From Allantophomopsis cytisporea (Eukaryota; Ascomycota; Leotiomycetes; Phacidiales; Phacidiaceae): 64,000 nucleotides of DNA. A model generated the notes under the pieces. That model made no database searches. It worked only from the letters and a program-made list of their open reading frames with translations, and was not told the origin of the DNA. The stretch is taken from contig CP103025.1 of NCBI GenBank assembly GCA_024752435.1, positions 2,356,001 to 2,420,000 of the forward strand. The letters run 5' to 3'. Positions within the stretch are counted from its first letter, which is position 1. The number at the start of each line of letters is the position of its first letter. Below are positions 61,582-64,000 of the stretch, piece by piece. A program made the position numbers and the translations under genes.

Positions 61582-62927
61582 TGTAGCCAAGCAAAAGCAA
61601 GCCTCTCATGCCCACCGCCAAACTATACAAGGAAAACAGTCATAATAAAAATAATCATAAGAATAACAATAACAATCAAGATGAAAATAAAAAAATAAAA
61701 AATAAAAAATAAAAAAAATAAAACAACAACAAAACTAGAATTCAACATGAAAAGATCCAGAAAGGGAAAAAAGAACAAAGAGTGTCTGGATATTAAAGAA
61801 TTGAGTTGAACTGCATCACACCGAAATAGATTTCTTAACCAGACTGCGTACATGAATTCCACGCCAGACTGCTTGCTGTTCCTGATCCGGAGAATATTGG
61901 TACACGACAATTCCTTGGGCGATCCTTATGATCTAGAGTCGAGCACACCAGCACCAGCACCAGCACCATAGAACACACCTTGGTAGAGAGAACTATCCCT
62001 CTCTTTAGAATAGACCTCAGGTACTCTTTACACTCTCCCTTATTCTCACTCATTCTCTCTCTCTCTCTCTCTCTCCCTCCCTCTCCAACTCTGCAACATC
62101 TTCATCTCTCATCTTTCCTCTCTACTGTCTCCTTCACGCTCGAAAAGTCCCACTCTACGTATTGTCCAGCTGGATGCTTGTCTGTGTCTGTCTGCCTTTG
62201 CGCTCTGCCTTTGCGCCAACTTCAAAGCTTTCTACCCGCTTATCATTCTTGGCTGTCGTCTTCCCTGCGTCTTCCCTGTCTTCCTTGATCACCGTACAGT
62301 TCTGGGACTAGTGTGAGGTAGCAGCACCTTAACCCACAACTCATCTGGATCTCAGTCCGCGAACCGCTTACTGCTACTATTCAAGATCGTGGCAATCACA
62401 GACCTCTCTCAACGCCGTACGACGGCCTGGTCAAAAGCACACCAAAACAAACACATCACACGTCTACTACCTTGCGGATTATTCCCCCCACAAAGTGCTG
62501 TCATCATCCTCAAAAAATTACATTCACCACTTTCCTCTCTACCCGTAAATCTCTCTTCCTCTCCCCACTGTCGGATCCACGCTCCCTTCTATTCCGATCG
62601 CAAGTCGCGAATTGCGCTCAGCCTCTGCGCCCAATTCGATCCCAAGACAACGACAACCACAACGACAACCACGCTCCGCCTCCTCCATATACATCTACTG
62701 CTGCGAGTATTAGCCGCCCAAATATAGACGCTGCACGACTCCATTATCACGGTCTCACCATCTCACCATCTGACGCGTTCCCTGTCGCCCATATAGACGA
62801 TCCATATCCTGACTTAGCTTCCCTGTGATCTGCAAGACTACAGAACAAAGCGACAGCGTCCTCCGATCACATATATTTTGCGAGCATCCCGCCACGAGCG
62901 CTTGCTTGAACTCGAAATAACACAACT

Positions 62928-64000
62928 ATGTCATCAAGCCTGCCTGCACCGACGGCAGCAGCAAATCTAGCACAACCCACCCCAGTACCCCAGTCTGGCT
63001 CTCCACCCGCAGCAGCAAAGAGCAAGGACCTCAAGAGCTGGTGGTCTCGATTCAATGTTGCCAGAAAGACTTCTACCAATGGTGAATACCCACTCCCATA
63101 CACTCTCAGCCTTCCTACGAGAGCCTTGATCCAGTGATCGCGGCCTTGACGTCACAGAGTCAAACATACGAGTCTGATCCCACGTTGCCCACCAATGCGG
63201 AGTAGATAAACTCCAGAAAACTGGAGTATGTTACACCTGCAGACAAATTCAAGTGCTGGCATGAATTTGGCGGATGTTCACCAGAGGAGGGACACCATTT
63301 TCAATCTGTGCTAGTTGCCTTGTCAAGTCAGCATGAGTATCAGAAGACTAACTATTCGATTGACTGCTGTCCTTGCTTTTCAAATCTTTTTGAGCAGTTC
63401 TGTGTCCCATAGGAAAACCTACTGATTTATTGTTAGCAGCAGAGCAACCGACAGGCATATTCGGAGTTCCTCTGCGCCAATCGATCGCGTATGCTAACGT
63501 AGCAATCTCTCTCGTCGACGCGGAGGGAAAATCTTATATTTACGGATATGTACCAATAGTAGTGGCCAAATGCGGAGTATATCTGAAAGAAAAGGGTACT
63601 TGCAACCGTGAAGCAATTGTATTGTGTGGTAGATGCTGATAGTTTTGCATAGCTACCAATGTTGAGGGAATCTTCAGACTCTCGGGGTCTTCAAGAAGAA
63701 TAAAGGAGCTGCAAGCTATATTCGATGCGCCAGATAAGTACGGAAAAGGCCTTGACTGTAAGTAAATACTTCTGACACGTTCTGGTGACATTAACTTACG
63801 ACAACTTAGGGGCTGGATACACTGTGCATGATGCAGCCAATGTTTTGAGGAGTGAGTTGATTCTTCCCCTTGACCTTGTGGGGTTGCAGTGTTCGCTTCA
63901 GAACTGACGGAGTTCAAGGATATCTTAATCAATTGCCGGAGCCAATAGTACCACTAACCTTGTACGAGCGTTTCCGAGATCCTCTTCGTGGTGTCAGTGG
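62928..64000 (+). CDS. RhoGAP-domain protein (Sac7/Bag7-like), runs off the window
   Basis: This is a GTPase-activating protein for Rho-type GTPases; the Sac7 group acts on Rho1 in wall and actin control. Exons seen are 62928-63081, 63440-63595, 63653-63757, 63810-63851 and 63919 to beyond 64000. The N terminus SSSLPAPTAAANLAQP is followed by KDLKSWWSRFNVARK. The GAP domain begins FGVPLRQSIAYANV and continues with IYGYVPIVVAKCGVYLKEK, then GIFRLSGSSRRIKELQAIF with the arginine finger at about R112, GKGLDWAGYTVHDAANVLR and RYLNQLPEPIVPL. All joins keep frame. The first intron (about 355 nt) is long for this genome, so a missed exon is possible. Its acceptor is a tandem TAGCAG, allowing one extra alanine. 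The fourth acceptor is AAG. Confidence 0.88.

Larger units (their letters stand above)
60403..62927. other. 2.5-kb region between tim9 and the RhoGAP gene
   Basis: This is a divergent pair, so it holds both promoters. It contains a strong G-quadruplex motif (60861-60894), GAA and A/T-rich microsatellites, and from ~62030 on a long pyrimidine-rich, CT-repeat-bearing stretch that is probably the RhoGAP 5' leader. No supported gene. Confidence 0.5.

Noticed and set aside
1..64000. tRNA genes
   Set aside because: I looked for GGTTCGA-type B boxes with a paired A box on both strands and found none outside coding sequence; a covariance-model scan would be needed to exclude them fully.

Overview
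This is nuclear DNA of a filamentous ascomycete. Genes carry short introns (about 47-180 nt) with GTRNGT donors and CTRAY branch points close to the acceptor. The clear proteins are fungal: TRAPPII Trs130, a SUN-family wall protein, Hcs1-type helicase, Tim9 and AP-1 sigma. The protein variants look like Leotiomycetes (Helotiales, perhaps near Sclerotiniaceae); that placement is an impression, not a search result.

Layout. 0.7-9.5 kb is a compact block of housekeeping genes in divergent pairs: aps1 (AP-1 sigma, -) / GCLM (+), then trs130 (-) / a DUF202 membrane protein (+). 9.5-18.8 kb has no gene I can support but contains a diverged ~300 bp tandem duplication. 18.8-20.3 kb is a secreted SUN-family cell-wall protein. 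22.8-25.4 kb is an Hcs1/SMUBP-2-like helicase with six exons. 25.4-30.2 kb is almost gene-free (one weak small membrane ORF). 30.2-32.3 kb is a large disordered coiled-coil protein. 35.0-36.5 kb (-) is an F-box protein and 38.7-39.8 kb (-) a SWIRM-domain protein. 39.8-50.5 kb is a gene-free block with very many microsatellites and minisatellites. 50.5-59.7 kb is an AT-rich island with decayed genes: a SNF2/Rad5-like helicase pseudogene broken by an internal inversion, and an EF1A-like GTPase gene reduced to an intact G domain plus a domain III remnant. The intact FAM32A homologue lies between them. 59.9-60.4 kb (-) is tim9, and the window ends inside a Sac7-like RhoGAP gene (+).

The genes do not form one pathway and there is no biosynthetic or operon-like cluster. 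Several serve membrane traffic and the cell surface (AP-1 sigma, Trs130, SUN protein, RhoGAP), which is normal for a chromosome arm. The most notable content is the relic island and the long gene-free, repeat-dense regions. Exon boundaries were placed by hand from splice signals and reading frame. No homology search was run, so family names rest on motif recognition.
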